A stretch of 64,000 bases of DNA from contig OZ025215.1 of the NCBI GenBank assembly GCA_964019055.1, positions 4,283,001 through 4,347,000 of the forward strand, given 5' to 3'. The stretch comes from Anthopleura xanthogrammica. Its lineage: Eukaryota > Cnidaria > Anthozoa > Actiniaria > Actiniidae. Below are positions 1 through 11,062 of this stretch, in pieces. Every line of letters starts with the position of its first letter. Position 1 is the stretch's first letter. Both the position numbers and the translations under genes were made by a program. The notes beneath the pieces were generated by a model. That model was not told where the DNA came from, ran no database searches, and saw only the letters and a program-made list of their open reading frames with translations.

Positions 1-2556
1 TTAGGCCGCAGACGTTATATGAAAAAGTAGTAAAACAAAGCGAAAGAGAAAAAAGCCGAACAGGAAAAAAAGTACTAGACCTTTTAGTAACACTGTAACA
101 CTAATATTAACAGATTTAAACATTTGAATAAGTTAGTTGGCCTAGGCAACACATCTAATATCATATGACTGCTAAGGAAACTGATAGATCTAGTGTTTCA
201 TTGTTTGAAATGTTTATTTATGTTAGAAACTCAAAACTGAAACATCAAAGAAAAACTCTCTCTCTCTCTCTCTCTTTCTCGTGACGTTGGCAGTAAATCT
301 TTCTTGGGCAAATCTGGCAAGCGTAACTAACGTCGGTCGACTCATATTACGTAAAGATAATTTATATACTTAGGCTGAGCATATTGAAAGTTATGAAAAC
401 AAAACAAGACCATTTCAAATCCAAAAGATACGAAATAATAGCTTCGGTTTTCAAAACTAAATGAAGTTAAGTTGAAAAGATAAATAAAACATATGAAAAT
501 AAGCTATGATAACGATAAATATATGTTTGAAAAGGTTGATAAACGAGAAAAAGAAGCTAAATTCGAGTTGTAAAATGGGAGCATACTTCTCATCTTCAAT
601 TCATCTCGGTCTTTTTTTATCTAACCGTTTCGTAAAGTATTCGACTCGCCGTGTTTCCAACTCAGTCCGGCCCCAAAGTGGCCTTCATTCAAATACATCT
701 CAATTGTTAGCAGATAATTTGAGTTTTGTTGACCGAGAATGAAATTGTCTTGACATATATAACTTCGTCCAAGGTATGGAAGGAGAAATTTTGGAAGGGA
801 GATGAAAAAATAAGAGAATTTAATGGAATAAGCAAAATTCTAATGATTCCCGAAAAATTCTCCCCGAAAAGAGGAATATTAAGACATCAACTTCCACGCC
901 CAGCCAAACAGACATACAAACGAACGAACGAACGAATAAACTATGGAATAAATTGAAAATACAGGCATGGAAACTTCTTTTTCTCAAGTATGATATATTT
1001 TGGCTGCTTGTCAGTCAATGTTTGTGATCATGTTCTTGGCATTCGCGGAGGGTTTCAATCTTCGTACGATGGAAAATAACTCTCTAAACTGAAGTTCTAG
1101 CTATTTAAAGCATCTCATTATACCCTCAGATTCATCGTTTGCAACATGTATTATCTAAATATATCTTTCCCCCGCTTCTACTAGTCGTTTTTAAAGCAAA
1201 AAAGGTATGTATACGCTCATTTACTAGAGATGATTTACCTCAATTCAAAGACTGTCTAACATGGTCAAATATTCTTACGACGTCAGTCAGTTTAGAATGT
1301 AATATTCAAGTGACTATTCACTATTAAAGGTCTAGGTATAATGTTAAAAAAAGAATAGACATACATAAGGTTCATCTCAGTAATATGTCTTGAATAAATA
1401 TACCTCATTTACATTAGTTAAATTTGAATCCGAATAAAGAAAGTCAACATTTTGAGCACAGCGAAGCATGTGTTGATTTTGGTGTTGCTATGGAAACTTC
1501 TTCCCAACAGAAAAGACTCAATGTGGATTCTGAAATCAAGCTCAGCTCAGACACATTAAACCACAATTGCGACATGATCAATTTGGACTTGTTTAAGAGG
1601 TTTTAAAAATATTTTATTCTTTGGTTTTCATTTTTTCATTTTTCGTATTTCCGCATGTTCTCAACAGCAGCTGAAGTCTCATGTTGTCAGTGTTTACAAT
1701 GACCGCCACAGAGCGGTACATCAATCGTAATATTTGGTCAAAATTCATTCTAAATTTGTCTGCTAAGTAATAAAGCTACTTCGATCAGTCTCCCCAAGAG
1801 ATGAATAATATTTCATTTTAGTATGTGGTCATGTTGCAGATAAATCGAAAGCAAAGAGCCAGACATAATTCACGGAGAGCAGACCGACGAGATAATGAAT
1901 TCAAGAAATTCATTTTTTAAAAGTATTATTCATTTATTAGATATCCAGGCCAACATTCAAGAACTTTCAAGCTTATGTTATTATGATTTGACTGCGAATG
2001 GCACTTAGAAAAACCCCAGGCTATCAACGCTTCAAGTGAAGCCTTCAAATTTAAGTTAAAAGAGCTATCTTTCCTTTTTAATGAAAATAATAATAATAAT
2101 TCTCTCCTTTTGATATGAGAAATTATAATTTAGTATTTGGACATGATTTTATCAGGTCCTTTAATTTCTTGTTTGTAATAGGCCTTAATTTTGCATGTTG
2201 GCGTCATTTTACTACTACAACCAGAATGCTTCGCGAATTTCCTTTATTCAAATTTGTATTTCCTCATGAGACTTGTAAGACAATTTGTGCTAATGAACTA
2301 AACAAGAAAAAGTGTGCAAGGGATTCTGGTAGTGGTAGTAAATGACGCCATCATGCAAAATGCCTATTTGACGCTTGATATCTACGTAACAATAAGAACA
2401 TTGAGCTACGATTCAATCTAAATTTACACTACATTTTATTGCCAATGAAATGATGAAAAGTTGTTATTTAAAGTCACTGTTTCTGCATGCAGAGTTAGGC
2501 AAATTTTTTACACAACAGTTATATTTATTCAGCTTAATTTACTTCTTTCTTCTTAG
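1..2556. other. Non-coding DNA, probably intron of the + strand Kv gene
   Basis: Short open frames only, none with Kv T1 motifs. There is a CT microsatellite near 257-278 and an AT-rich tract near 2085-2100. It should be intron between an unseen T1 exon and the S1 exon at 2557. Confidence 0.6.
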
Positions 2557-3431
2557 GTGCTGTTTGGCTTGTCACTTAGCTTCATTATCATTTCTGTGAT
2601 AGCATACGTATTGCAAACACTCCCTGATATCAAAACCAACAGAAAAGCAAAGCTATCTCTAACGATACTGGAAGCGATATGTGGAGCTTGGTTCACAGTG
2701 GAGTTTCTGATTCGCCTTGCAACTTGCCCAAGTAAACGACATTTTTTCACAAATCCTATGAATTGGGTGGACTTTGTTGCAATTCTTCCAGTATTTGTGA
2801 GAATAATCGATGATTACGAAAAGTATCCATATGACCGCCCTTCGCTACAATACGACATCCTTGCCGCCTGCAGGCTATTTAGATTGTTTCGTTTCTTCAG
2901 GGTCAATCTTGGTTTTCAAATTCTCAAACAAACAATGATAGCGAGCAGTCGTGAGTTACTGCTGCTAACGCTTTTGGTACTCATTCCAGTCGTTATATTT
3001 GCAAGTATTGCGTATATATTTGAAAGGGACGTACAACCCGATAAATTTAACTCCATTCCCAAAGGATTTTGGTGGGCTATCATTTCCATAACTACTGTAG
3101 GATATGGCGATTTGGCACCAATAACCCTTGGTGGGAGAATATTTGGAAGCTTGTGTGCTGCAACATCCATCATTATTACAGCGTTGCCCATCTCTATCAT
3201 CGGCAACAACTTTTCACTTTATTATTCACATGCACAAGCTAAGATGAAGCTGCCTAAGAAGGAAAAGCGAGCGATGATTGGTATGAATAACTTTCTGGTG
3301 GCCCAATCGGCTCGCAGGAGTGATGATGTTAGCATCGATCACGAGGAAGGGGCACCAGATGCAGAAACTAAGCTTCATTCAGAAATGAACGGTTTAAACA
3401 GCGAGGAATCCAAAATTATTAGCAATAGAAG
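2557..3431 (+). CDS. Exon with S1-S6 of the + strand Kv channel
   Basis: In order: S1 (VLFGLSLSFIIISVIAYVL), S2 with the acidic FTVEFLIRL, S3 WVDFVAILPVF, S4 ending CRLFRLFRFFR, S5 after SSRELLLL, pore helix FWWAIISITT, filter VGYGD, then S6. Post-S6 has HAQAKMKLPKKEKR, like the Kv3 sequence following S6. The start is not an ATG: the exon opens with GTG right after an AG acceptor, in phase 0, exactly where the S1 exon of the - strand paralogue begins. Confidence 0.93.
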
Positions 3432-6390
3432 GTAAGGATGAAATTCTATGACGTTCAATTTCATGAGATGACTTACGTGACATGTGACATGACGTCACAT
3501 GACGCTATCTGATGATGACATGATATGACGTGACGTTCCATGATGTGATATGATGGGACAAGATGTGACGTGTGACATGTGACATGATGACGTGATATGA
3601 TATGATATGACGTGACATGATGTGATATAACGTGACATGATGTGATACGTAGTAACATTACATGAGATGAAATGGCGTGATATGATATGACGTGACATGA
3701 TGTGATGTGACTGATGTGTCGTGATGTGACGTGATATGTCATGATATGACGTTTGATATGATATGACGTGATGTGATGTGATACGTAGTAACATTACATG
3801 AGATGAAATGGCATGATATTATATGACGTGACATGATGTGATGTGACTGATGTCGTGATGTGATGTGATATGTCATGATATGACGTGTGATATGACGTGA
3901 TGTGCCTTGATGTGATGTCATGTGGCATAATATGGCGTGACATGATGTGATATAACATGACGTGCCGTGATGTGATGTCATGTCATTTGGCATGATATGA
4001 CGTGTGACATGATGTGATATAACATGTCGTGTCGTGATGTGATATATATGCTAGTTATACAATGGTTTCGAGTGGCATACCGTGGAATATCCCACGAGTC
4101 ACTTGTAGTTTCTAGTATTCACACGAGCCTTTAGGCGAGTGTGTATACAAAGAAAATACAAGTGACGAGTGCGATATCCACGGTATGCCACGAGAAACCA
4201 TTGTATAACCATTTTATCCCACACCATAGAAAATACAAATGCGTAACTTCAATGCGCAGTGCATGATGTAAAATGTAAAATAATGACGAATATACAACGG
4301 CTTTCCTGGGTTCTGATTGGCTGTATTTTCTATGGTGTGGGATAAATAAGATTATGAAAATATGGTTGTGATACAAGTATTTAATACATAGAGGATATTA
4401 CATGGTCGCGCGGAGATACGAATTTTATCTTCGAGTGTTGATATTATCTCTCACGAGTGAGCGCAGCGAACGAGTGAGAGATAATATCAGCACAAGAAGA
4501 TAAAATTCGTATCTCCAAGCGGCCATGTAATGTTCTGTTTATTATATGAAATCTTCAATGAAAAATAATGGAGAATTTGACTTTGGTCGAAATTTGACAG
4601 CACCAGTGTTGATATAAATCGTATCCCCACTGGCCACTGGTGGGAGTGGGGATATCAATTTTATCACTTTGGTGTCACTCAATATCACACTCTATTTCAT
4701 ATAATAAAATATTTAGTAAATAAACCCCTCCTGGCGGCTGGGATATCTGCTGATAATGTCCGAGGATGAGAAATTGTCCGAAAAAAGAACATTTGGCCGA
4801 GAAGCGAAGCTTCGAGGGCAAATGTGATATTTTGAGGACCATTTGTCATCCAAGGACATTATCAGACGATATTCCAGTGAGCCAGAGGGGGTTTATTTAT
4901 TTTATAACCCAACGACTTCACTGGAATGGATTCAGCAAACTGCATTGACTCATCATCTCCAGAGTTTTCAAAAAATAATTCTCTCTCGTCTCCAAGCTGG
5001 ATATAAAAACAATTATTTTGGTAAATGAAAGCTGTTTGACATTGAATTATTCTATTGTTTGACATTAGTTGTCGAATTCTTTGTTAGTTTTTCGTAGTTT
5101 ATAAAAACAATTTCGAAAACAAACCAAAAACTTCATTCACGAAACATGGATGCTTACCATTGAAGACATTTACAGCATATTTTGTTGATTTTTTCGTGTT
5201 TCCTGGCGTAATTTTCTCAACCAGTCTTTGTATTTTACTCTCACTTGTTTGTAAAAACCGAGTTTCTTTGTTTTCCGTGTTTTTTCTTTTCTTTTTTAAC
5301 GTTTTTACCTTCTGCTGGACGAATATCACTTCGGACGGGGGATATCGCCTGATACCCGTCCTGCACGTGACCCATTTGAACCAATGACAGCGCGCGAAAA
5401 TTCATCGTTGGGTTATAAAATACAATATCTTGTTATTTCACATTTCTATTAATATATATACATTTACAGATACATTTTGCTGTATTTTTTTTTTCCAGTA
5501 CAAATATTGTGAAGTTTGTTTTAGCAAAAATATAGTTATAATTTTGAAATATTCAACGAACTTTTCCTTTTAAATCTGCTGTAAGTTATTGTAAACTGGT
5601 TTGACATAGGTCGGTTCATATATAAGATGAAATCACTTAATAAATAGCTTATTTGCACTTGACAAAGAACTTCCACTCCATAAATTGGATAACCGAATGA
5701 ACTTGCCGCTATTAGAAATTAACAAACTTCGGTATGTTTCGTAGGGCCCGACGAGCGCGTTCTTCATTGTATGCAGGAGGTATGGTACCTAGAATGTCCT
5801 TGCCAGCACGATCAAGAAGTAGCGAAGAACTCGCTGAAGATAAAGAAGGTTCTCCCGAGGACAGGAAGAAAAGCTTTACCAGTACACAAACCACTACGAT
5901 AGACACTCCCCCTAAAAGCCCTTCTAACTTTGGTAATACCTTAACTGTCTCCCAATCAGATATTTCAGAAAATATTTTAGATATGTCCTGCCCTATTTAT
6001 GAAGAAAGTAGAATCATCCATAACGAGTGTGATGAGTTTGGGTTGGACGATATCGACAGAGCAATGGCGGTTGTTGAAGAAAGAGAAAAGAAAGACAGAT
6101 CAAATGGCCTTGTTCGCCCTGGCACTCCAGTAAAACGCACCATTAAACATTCTGTTCGATTCGTAAAACCTACTTTAACGGTAACCATGGATACAGATCT
6201 TGGAAACGTCAACGAATCATTCGCCGAGGAACTAGCAGAGGAAGAACTAATTCAAAACGAAAGAGAACAAAGCACGGAGAATGTGTTAAAGTCTCAGTAT
6301 AAAAGTCCGTGGTCTCCAAAACCTGTGCGTAAGAAAGACGACAAGAAAGAATCATCTGAGCAAAATCGTTATCACAGAGGTAGAAGATAG
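2557..6390 (+). CDS. Shaw/Kv3-like voltage-gated K+ channel subunit, 3' part (2 exons, T1 exon outside window)
   Basis: Two exons join in frame: 2557-3431 (S1-S6) and 5745-6390 (C-terminal tail). The first follows a TTCTTCTTAG acceptor and ends at AG|GTAAGG in phase 2. The second follows TTTCGTAG, and the split AG|G codon keeps the frame open to TAG at 6388-6390. An AATAAA at 6487-6492 suits the poly(A) site. The product is a membrane K+ channel subunit with six transmembrane segments and a TTVGYGD selectivity filter. Two things are odd. S4 (around residues 100-115 of the visible part) has four arginines, with Asp and Ala where the neighbouring paralogue has its two outermost arginines. The S6 hinge reads ALPISII, with Ser in place of the second Pro of Kv PXP. 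The T1 exon is not in 1-2556, so it should lie left of the window. It could be an electrically silent or modifier subunit; that is inference. Confidence 0.87.
3470..4040. repeat. Degenerate TGACGTGATATGA-type satellite array
   Basis: About 570 bp of imperfect repetition of short ATGACGTG, TGATATGA and ATGATGTG words inside the Kv intron. Larger blocks recur, for example the stretch around TACGTAGTAACATTACATGA near 3645 and 3783. One full CRE palindrome TGACGTCA sits near 3492, with many TGACG half-sites. Open frames across it on the - strand are low-complexity and not genes. Confidence 0.85.
4055..4211. mobile_element. Palindromic fold-back element
   Basis: GTTATACAATGGTTTCG at the left is mirrored by CGAGAAACCATTGTATAAC at the right, and the pairing continues through most of the interior (CACGAGTCACTTGTA against TACAAGTGACGAGTG). 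The roughly 157-bp unit could fold into one long hairpin. Confidence 0.75.
4214..4346. mobile_element. MITE with about 23-bp inverted ends
   Basis: TATCCCACACCATAGAAAAT at the left is mirrored by ATTTTCTATGGTGTGGGATA at the right. It abuts the preceding palindrome with almost no gap. Confidence 0.7.
4398..4530. mobile_element. Near-perfect palindromic element (TTACATGG ends)
   Basis: The left arm TTACATGGTCGCGCGG...CGTATC pairs with the right arm, which ends GCGGCCATGTAA. The centre CTCACGAGTGAGCGCAGCG is itself palindromic. A diverged half copy lies at 50551-50645. I recall similar palindromes as common in anthozoan genomes, unverified. Confidence 0.75.
4740..5425. mobile_element. Composite inverted-repeat element
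   Basis: Inner ends TTTTATAACCCAACGA (near 4902) and TCGTTGGGTTATAAAA (near 5404) are inverted. Another pair (CTGATAATGTCC and GGACATTATCAG) lies at 4749-4867. No coding capacity. Confidence 0.6.
5745..6390 (+). CDS. C-terminal cytoplasmic tail exon of the + strand Kv channel
   Basis: 215 codons after the split Arg codon, rich in Ser, Glu, Lys and Arg, with no membrane segment. It begins ARRARSS, a basic stretch that fits phosphorylation by basophilic kinases, and ends HRGRR before TAG. Assignment to the channel rests on three points: matching phase 2 at both splice sites, same strand, and no other gene in between. No domain is recognised, so an independent gene cannot be excluded. Confidence 0.72.
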
Positions 6391-6486
6391 CAGGAGTAAA
6401 ACAAGTAGTTTTCATCAGCAGGGTTATCTGTTCGAACATGCGAGCTTTCTAAAGGTCAAAAGAAGGAAAAACTACAACATTTGGTA

Positions 6487-6492
6487 AATAAA
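6487..6492 (+). promoter_or_regulatory. Candidate poly(A) signal of the + strand Kv gene
   Basis: AATAAA about 97 bp after the TAG of the tail exon. Chance occurrence is common in AT-rich DNA. Confidence 0.5.
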
Positions 6493-7504
6493 TACAGACA
6501 TAACTCTCTTGTAGATGGTCGGATGATATTTCTGCCATGGAAACTACTTGTTCATTTATCGTTAATTGTTATATTGCATGTCTGGAACAATCTCAGGATG
6601 AAATACGAAAGGACAATCATAGCGATCTATGGAATTTTGACGTGTTCGCAATCTATTCCGTGTTTTAGAGTGAAACGTTTTTCTTTCTATATAGTCTCGT
6701 TGATCTGTGTTCAATTTTGATTCATGCTTTAGAATTTAGTGTTACTATTTAGAGCAGATTTCGTATGACTGGGAAACGTTCAGCGTCGTGTGCGTACCTT
6801 GCCGCAACCGTGATGTTTTCTAGAGTTTTGATTGGCTGATTTTGTTCTCGTACAATGTGATTGGTCAAGCGTACTTAGTCAGTGCCGTAACCTTGCCGTG
6901 TCCACGCCGTGTTTGTGTCGTGTTTCGCGCATTTGATTGGAAGAAGAGCGCGTGCCTTCCCGCGTCGACCGTGATGTTTTCTAGATTTTTGATTAGCTTA
7001 CATTTCGTCGCGACCGCGTTCGTGCATTGAGGTACGTTTTTACAGTCATACGGAAACTGCTTTAAAGTCCTGTTGATTAATGGAACTGAAAACTCATCTT
7101 ATGATTGCGGCTTTCACTTCTTTGCAAGTACTGTTTTGTACCTACATTTCCAAACCAATAAAATAGGCGAAATCTCATTTCCTTGCCATCTTAGCAAAAA
7201 TAGAACTTCGAGCAAAAAAGAAAAAATAAGAATCTCGTATTTAGTGACATCTGATAGTTTGAGCGATTTTGAAGTTCTAGAATTTTAAAAATATAGTCAC
7301 CAAAGCAGACATGCATTTCTTGTAATATTGTGCAGTACTGTACAGTCAGCCTTTTCGTATCAAAGAATGAGGCAGAATCTTTAGGGCATCCTTCCTCTTT
7401 TGTCCTCAAACTTTCCACCGAACAATAGGGCATTCGGTGATACGTTAAAACCTAAAATACCATGAAAAGGAGACACTCTGGGGCACTCTGGTTTTAAACC
7501 AATA

Positions 7505-7964
7505 GAGCATAAATAAGAGAGGGAAACTTCTTGATATCGCGCGCGCCATGTGAATTCCCGGTTGGGCTAATTTTAGCATTCGTATAAAGTGAATTTTCGC
7601 CTCACCCTACTCCAGTGCGTTAAAAATTGTGCGCTTCATCCAAACCTGGAGGTAGCGAAAGCATGAAAAGATTTGTTTTGGGAAAAACATAAATTTCGCG
7701 TCTTTTTGAGTGTTCAATAGCCTCAGTCGTGTTTTATCAGAGAACAGAACATAACCAATCCTGATCTTTTTGCTTTATGTAATAGATTTTGTTGAAAAAA
7801 GTGAGAAAAATCGACGAAAAGTATGTTGTTTTTGAGCGCGCAAGCACACGTCCACGCCATCAAAAAAATTAGAAACCAAACGACTTTGGATGCTAAAAAT
7901 AGCCCAACCGGGAATTCACATGGCGCGCGCGGTATTAAGAAGTTTCCCTCTCTTATTTATGCTC
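7505..7964. mobile_element. Non-autonomous DNA transposon, family A (GAGCATAAATAAGAG ends)
   Basis: About 60 bp at each end are inverted: GAGCATAAATAAGAGAGGGA and, further in, GTGAATTCCCGGTTGGGCTA, mirrored at 7905-7964. It is 460 bp with no open frame. A rearranged copy lies at about 10055-11060. Confidence 0.8.
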
Positions 7965-8077
7965 TCTTGTTTTGAACCCAATATTTCAGCTTTACTTTAT
8001 GCTTGTCAGTTTTGCTTGAAGTTTCGATTTGTCTGATGAGGGGAATGACGTCAGTGATGACGGCCTATATGAATAGG

Positions 8078-8318
8078 CAATGTGCATCAAAGCTCACAAA
8101 GCACTCTGGGAAAGTGAGTTCTTCAAAAATGTAACAGGGAAATCAAAGGAACTATCAGAAAAAAATACTCTGTTTTTTCGTCTGCTGAAATTCTTTTATT
8201 TCCATAGAAAATGTCGAAGTAAAAATTGTCAGATGAATTTTTAGAGGAGTCAAAAAAGCGTAAGGACTCACTTTCCAAACATGCTTTGTGCTAGAATTTC
8301 GATTTCATGCACATTGGT
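8078..8318. mobile_element. MITE
   Basis: CAATGTGCAT...GGGAAAGTGAGTT at the left is mirrored by ACTCACTTTCC...ATGCACATTGG at the right, with about 50 bp of imperfect inverted ends. Confidence 0.6.
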
Positions 8319-9257
8319 TATTGTGTCCAAATACGATTTCATAAAATAAAGCGTGTGTTAAATTATAACCAGTTTGTAACTGCATTTTGTAAGATTTAGC
8401 AGTCTTGATTGAGAATAAGCCATTCAATTTTTGTGAGTCGGCGTTTTCAAATATACCCAAGTTGATCGTTCAGTTAAATGAATATAATCTCCAGGTTTAC
8501 CAGGTTCAGCATATGTGTGGCTGGGATACCTATGCTCACTCATTAAAAGTACGATGACTTACGCGCATTAGTTTGCGTACATTATGTATCGTTTGATTAC
8601 TACCATCATATGAACTGAACGATTTTGTAAATATTACCGCGCCCAACTTGATGTCATCTCGAAATGTCATCGCTCGCGCCAAGCCAAAGTGTAGGAAAAT
8701 AGTATTGAAAGCTACGGTTATGGCTCGCGCGCTTCTCTTTAAACTTCTTTGTTGCATATGTCTCTTCCTGCGTGCTGTAATTACTAAACAGAGTATAGAA
8801 AAATATATTTCATTATTATTAAGTGACCTCTCTTCGCAATGGTTTTGCGCGCGCACGTTGTGCTGACGTCACATTCGAATGATGTCTATATAGTATTGAT
8901 AGTTATATATAGATAATAATAATAATAATATAATATAATAATATGCCTTATTGCCTCAGTTCTCGGAAATGAACTCTTTAGCTATGAATATACAGAGAAT
9001 ATAACAATTTTTCAACTTTGTCATTTTAAATAAATAATTTTAAAAAAGTAATGAATTCCCATGACTGTATATATAAATACGCGCATATTTCCGCTGTAAA
9101 TAAATTGATATGATACTGTATATACCTCATTGCCGTCAATACGATTGAAATTTCTCCAAACAGTTGGAATTCTGCCGCCGAAGGAAAGTGTTTTTCAATT
9201 AAGATAATAAAATTGTTATATAATCATGTCATGTGTTATATTGTTATTGATCATATT

Positions 9258-9592
9258 GGAGAGAACCGACACGAGTGAAAAACGCACTGCGCATGCTCGG
9301 TAGTTCGTCGTGTTTACAAAGAAAACCATTGGAGATTTACTGGCGTTTAGTAAATCTCTAAAGTTAAGGCCGTTCGTGGAAAGTTAGTGCTTATTTTTTC
9401 CTGACACATTACTTTAGTTGTTTTCTTTCCCTGGTCAAATAATATGAGAGAAATTCGCATAATACCAGACATGTAAATCTCCAATGTTTTTCTTCGTAAA
9501 CACGACTCGTCTATGAATTTTCTGCCGAACTTCCGAGCATGCGCAGTACGTTTTTCCCTCGTGTCGAGAGAACCACTAAGCTCAACTCTGTT
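9258..9592. mobile_element. MITE with long inverted ends
   Basis: GAGAGAACCGACACGAGTG, CTGCGCATGCTCGG and GTCGTGTTTACAAAGAAAA on the left are mirrored on the right (TTTTTCTTCGTAAACACGAC, CCGAGCATGCGCAG, CTCGTGTCGAGAGAACC). Confidence 0.75.
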
Positions 9593-9774
9593 GATCGACT
9601 GAGTTCGGAAATTGCTCCCTGGCGGCTCTCACTCGGTCGGGATTATTTTACTTCCCATTGTCCTTTTTTCAAAGAAATAAGTTAATGAGTTTACATACAC
9701 GCTACGTTTATGAATGTCTAACCATTACTTGAAAAACATAAACGCAAGTTCATAAGTTATACTGATTTCAGCAA

Positions 9775-9916
9775 TAGACCTCTTTACCTTCGTATGCAAA
9801 TTGCCCATTTCAGACCACATGACATTCCCTTGAGAAATATTCTTTTGTTGAAATATCTACACATGAAAGAATCAACTCCCAAGAGTGGCATCACATGGTC
9901 TGAAATGGGCACAACA
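9775..9916. mobile_element. MITE, family B (TAGACC ends)
   Basis: GCCCATTTCAGACCACATGA and CATGGTCTGAAATGGGC are inverted. A better copy lies at 48645-48790 and a decayed one at about 27680-27836. Confidence 0.7.
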
Positions 9917-10054
9917 AACAACATCCGGAATACTTAACATACTAATTCCGGAGATATGGAGAGAAGGAAAGGTGCGCCACCATAGTGTGCACAGCGGTAT
10001 TCGTGTTAATTTAGGAGGTCTCGCCACGCCGTTGGGGTTGGGTGCGGGTTGAAA

Positions 10055-11062
10055 GTTTATTAAGAAGTGAACTATTCCGTTATATGTGAATTTCCGGTTG
10101 GGCTATTTTTAGCATTCGCATGCAGTTAACTTTCGCCTCACCCCACTCCCATGCGTCAAAACGTATGCCTTACCCCACTCCCATGCGTCAAAATTGTATG
10201 CTTTACCCCACTCCCATGCGTCAAAATGTATGCCTTACCCCACTCCCATGCGTCAAAATTGTATGCCTTACCCCACTCCCATGCGTCAAAATTGTATGTC
10301 TTACCCCACTCCCGTGCATCAAAATCGTATGCCTTACCCTACTCCCATGCGCCAAAACTGTATGTCTTACCCTACTCCCGTGCGTCAAAACTGTATGCCT
10401 TACCACACTCCCATGCGTCAAAACTGTATGTCTTACCCCACTCCCATGCGTCAAAACTGTATGTCTTACCCCACTCCCATGCGTCAAAACTGTATGTCTT
10501 ACCCCACTCCCATGCGTCAAAACTGTATGTCTTACCCCACTCCCATGCGTCAAAACTGTATGTCTTACCCCACTCCCATGCGTCAAAATTGTATGCCTTA
10601 CCCCACTCCCATGCGCCAAAAATTGACACTCCAATCAAAACAAAGATTTCAAATTTTAGAATTTTATTGCCCGGCGATTGACCAAGAGAAATTTAGAAAA
10701 TGTGGAGAAAGAAAGGAATATCTAAAGAAAAGAAGAAAAACTGAATTCATCGTGATATAAAAAGCACACAGCGAAAGCCGTGTAGTTTTTGATTTTTTGA
10801 TGGCGTGGACGTGTGTGTGCACGCGAGCTCAAAAACAAATACACTGCGTACATTTTCATTCTCATTTTTCTTCCGTGAACGAAATCTATCATATAAAGCA
10901 AATAGATCAGGATTGGCTATGTTCTGTTCTCATAAAATACGACTAAGGCTGTGGAATACTCAAAAAGTCATAGAAATCAAGAGCCATAGACGAAATTTAT
11001 GTTTTTTCCCATCAATATGTACCTGCTTTCGCTACTGTGGATGAAGCACGCAATGCACCCTT
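10055..11062. mobile_element. Rearranged family A transposon copy containing a minisatellite
   Basis: The left part (near 10085-10140) matches the left inside of the 7505-7964 element: CCGGTTGGGCTA, TTTTAGCATTCG, TTTCGCCTCACCC. The part at 10795-11050 matches the same element in inverted orientation: ATGGCGTGGACGTGTGTG, CAGGATTGGCTATGTTCTGT, CTTTCGCTAC, GTGGATGAAGCAC. A 33-bp unit at its first segment has expanded. Confidence 0.7.
10141..10620. repeat. 33-bp minisatellite, about 15 copies
   Basis: The unit starts CCCCACTCCCATGCGTCAAA and continues ACTGTATGTCTTA. The first unit is 32 bp; the later ones are almost identical. Because 33 is divisible by 3, all frames stay open on both strands and give 11-residue repeats such as PYPTPMRQNCM. 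These are not taken as genes. Confidence 0.92.

Noticed and set aside
2916..3209. - strand 97-codon frame antisense to the Kv pore
   Set aside because: Shadow of a strongly coding exon.
3473..3993. - strand open frames rich in His, Ser and Thr
   Set aside because: Translation of the TGACGTG satellite; low complexity, no family.
10120..10760. Several overlapping open frames of 137-188 codons on both strands
   Set aside because: They are translations of a 33-bp tandem repeat whose length is a multiple of three; no start context or family.
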